Origin: Candidatus Nitrosopumilus sp.
Lineage (GTDB): Archaea; Thermoproteota; Nitrososphaeria; Nitrososphaerales; Nitrosopumilaceae
Assembly: GCA_013203245.1 (NCBI GenBank)
Contig: JABMOR010000098.1
Span: forward strand, 1 to 11,692
Length of the DNA: 11,692 bases
Direction: 5' to 3'
Shown: positions 11,607-11,692 of the stretch, piece after piece
How positions within the stretch are numbered: position 1 is the stretch's first letter
Layout of the letters: each line of letters starts with the position of its first letter
Position numbers and translations under genes: made by a program
Notes under the pieces: model-generated
The model's database searches: none
Told to the model about the DNA's origin: nothing
The model's input: only the letters and a program-made list of their open reading frames with translations

Positions 11607-11692
11607 TTTCCTAATCTCCTTTTCCTCACTTGATATGTTCTAATAGCTCTCATTAAATCTATTTTTCTAAATTCAGGCCAAAAAATATCCAT
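11603..11692 (-). CDS. uppS: C-terminus of a cis-prenyl diphosphate synthase (UppS type), partial
   Basis: Only the last 29 codons lie in the window; the gene runs off the right edge, so its start and most of its body are not visible. The tail reads DIFWPEFRKIDLMRAIRTYQ and then VRKRRLGK. The WP-F-R-DL-RAI-YQ-R-RR-G pattern is the conserved C-terminus of undecaprenyl/polyprenyl diphosphate synthases. These make the long-chain polyprenyl carrier for glycan assembly; archaea use it for N-glycosylation and surface polysaccharides. The stop TGA overlaps the Nudix ATG (ATGA). The identification is from a short segment but the motif is distinctive. Confidence 0.85.
   Translation of the reverse strand: MDIFWPEFRKIDLMRAIRTYQVRKRRLGK

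Noticed and set aside
1..11692. CRISPR array, insertion sequence, integrase, attachment site or origin
   Set aside because: No regularly spaced repeats, no transposase or integrase motifs, no tRNA-adjacent duplicated segment and no initiator gene were seen. Apart from AIPR, the content is ordinary chromosomal genes.

Overview
The window is a gene-dense, AT-rich stretch of archaeal chromosome, most likely from an ammonia-oxidising thaumarchaeon (Nitrososphaerota) of the Nitrosopumilus type. Support comes from an HMf-type histone, ribosomal protein eS17, a short archaeal-type PurA, a Cgi121-like KEOPS domain, a COG1818-like THUMP protein, a membrane-anchored blue-copper protein, and many small CxxC proteins. 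TATA-like boxes sit about 25-27 nt before many start codons, which suggests leaderless transcripts. The assignment rests on recognising gene families, not on a search.

Layout. Positions 1-605 hold two small convergent cysteine-rich proteins. Positions 606-720 hold a strong imperfect hairpin (654-713) that looks like an undescribed + strand structured RNA. Positions 721-2472 (-) encode an AIPR-family protein with an apparent N-terminal PD-(D/E)XK nuclease domain, the only defence-type gene here. Positions 2548-2958 encode a membrane-anchored cupredoxin, followed on the other strand by tRNA-Cys(GCA), a histone, and then a divergent TatD-family hydrolase. eS17 follows at 4175.

The region 4504-6383 is a tRNA-modification neighbourhood. 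It contains a ubiquitin-like (MoaD/ThiS/Urm1-type) domain fused to a Cgi121-like domain (+), facing a translationally coupled pair of a Sua5/TsaC threonylcarbamoyl-AMP synthase and a THUMP (Tan1-like) protein (-). Sua5 and KEOPS act in successive steps of t6A synthesis. The Ubl-Cgi121 fusion is the most interesting protein architecture in the window.

Positions 6463-8675 hold small regulatory or unknown genes: a 27-residue very acidic microprotein, a winged-helix regulator, a seven-helix membrane protein, a zinc-ribbon protein, a YggX-like protein carrying two CxxC knuckles, and an unknown helical protein. Positions 8755-11207 carry nucleotide metabolism (purA, an unknown gene, pyrF, with the last two overlapping). 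The right edge carries a minus-strand pair: the tail of a UppS-type cis-prenyltransferase coupled to a Nudix Ap4A-type hydrolase.

Convergent genes repeatedly touch or overlap at their stop codons, and TTG or GTG starts are frequent. There is no CRISPR array, insertion sequence, rRNA or integrase.
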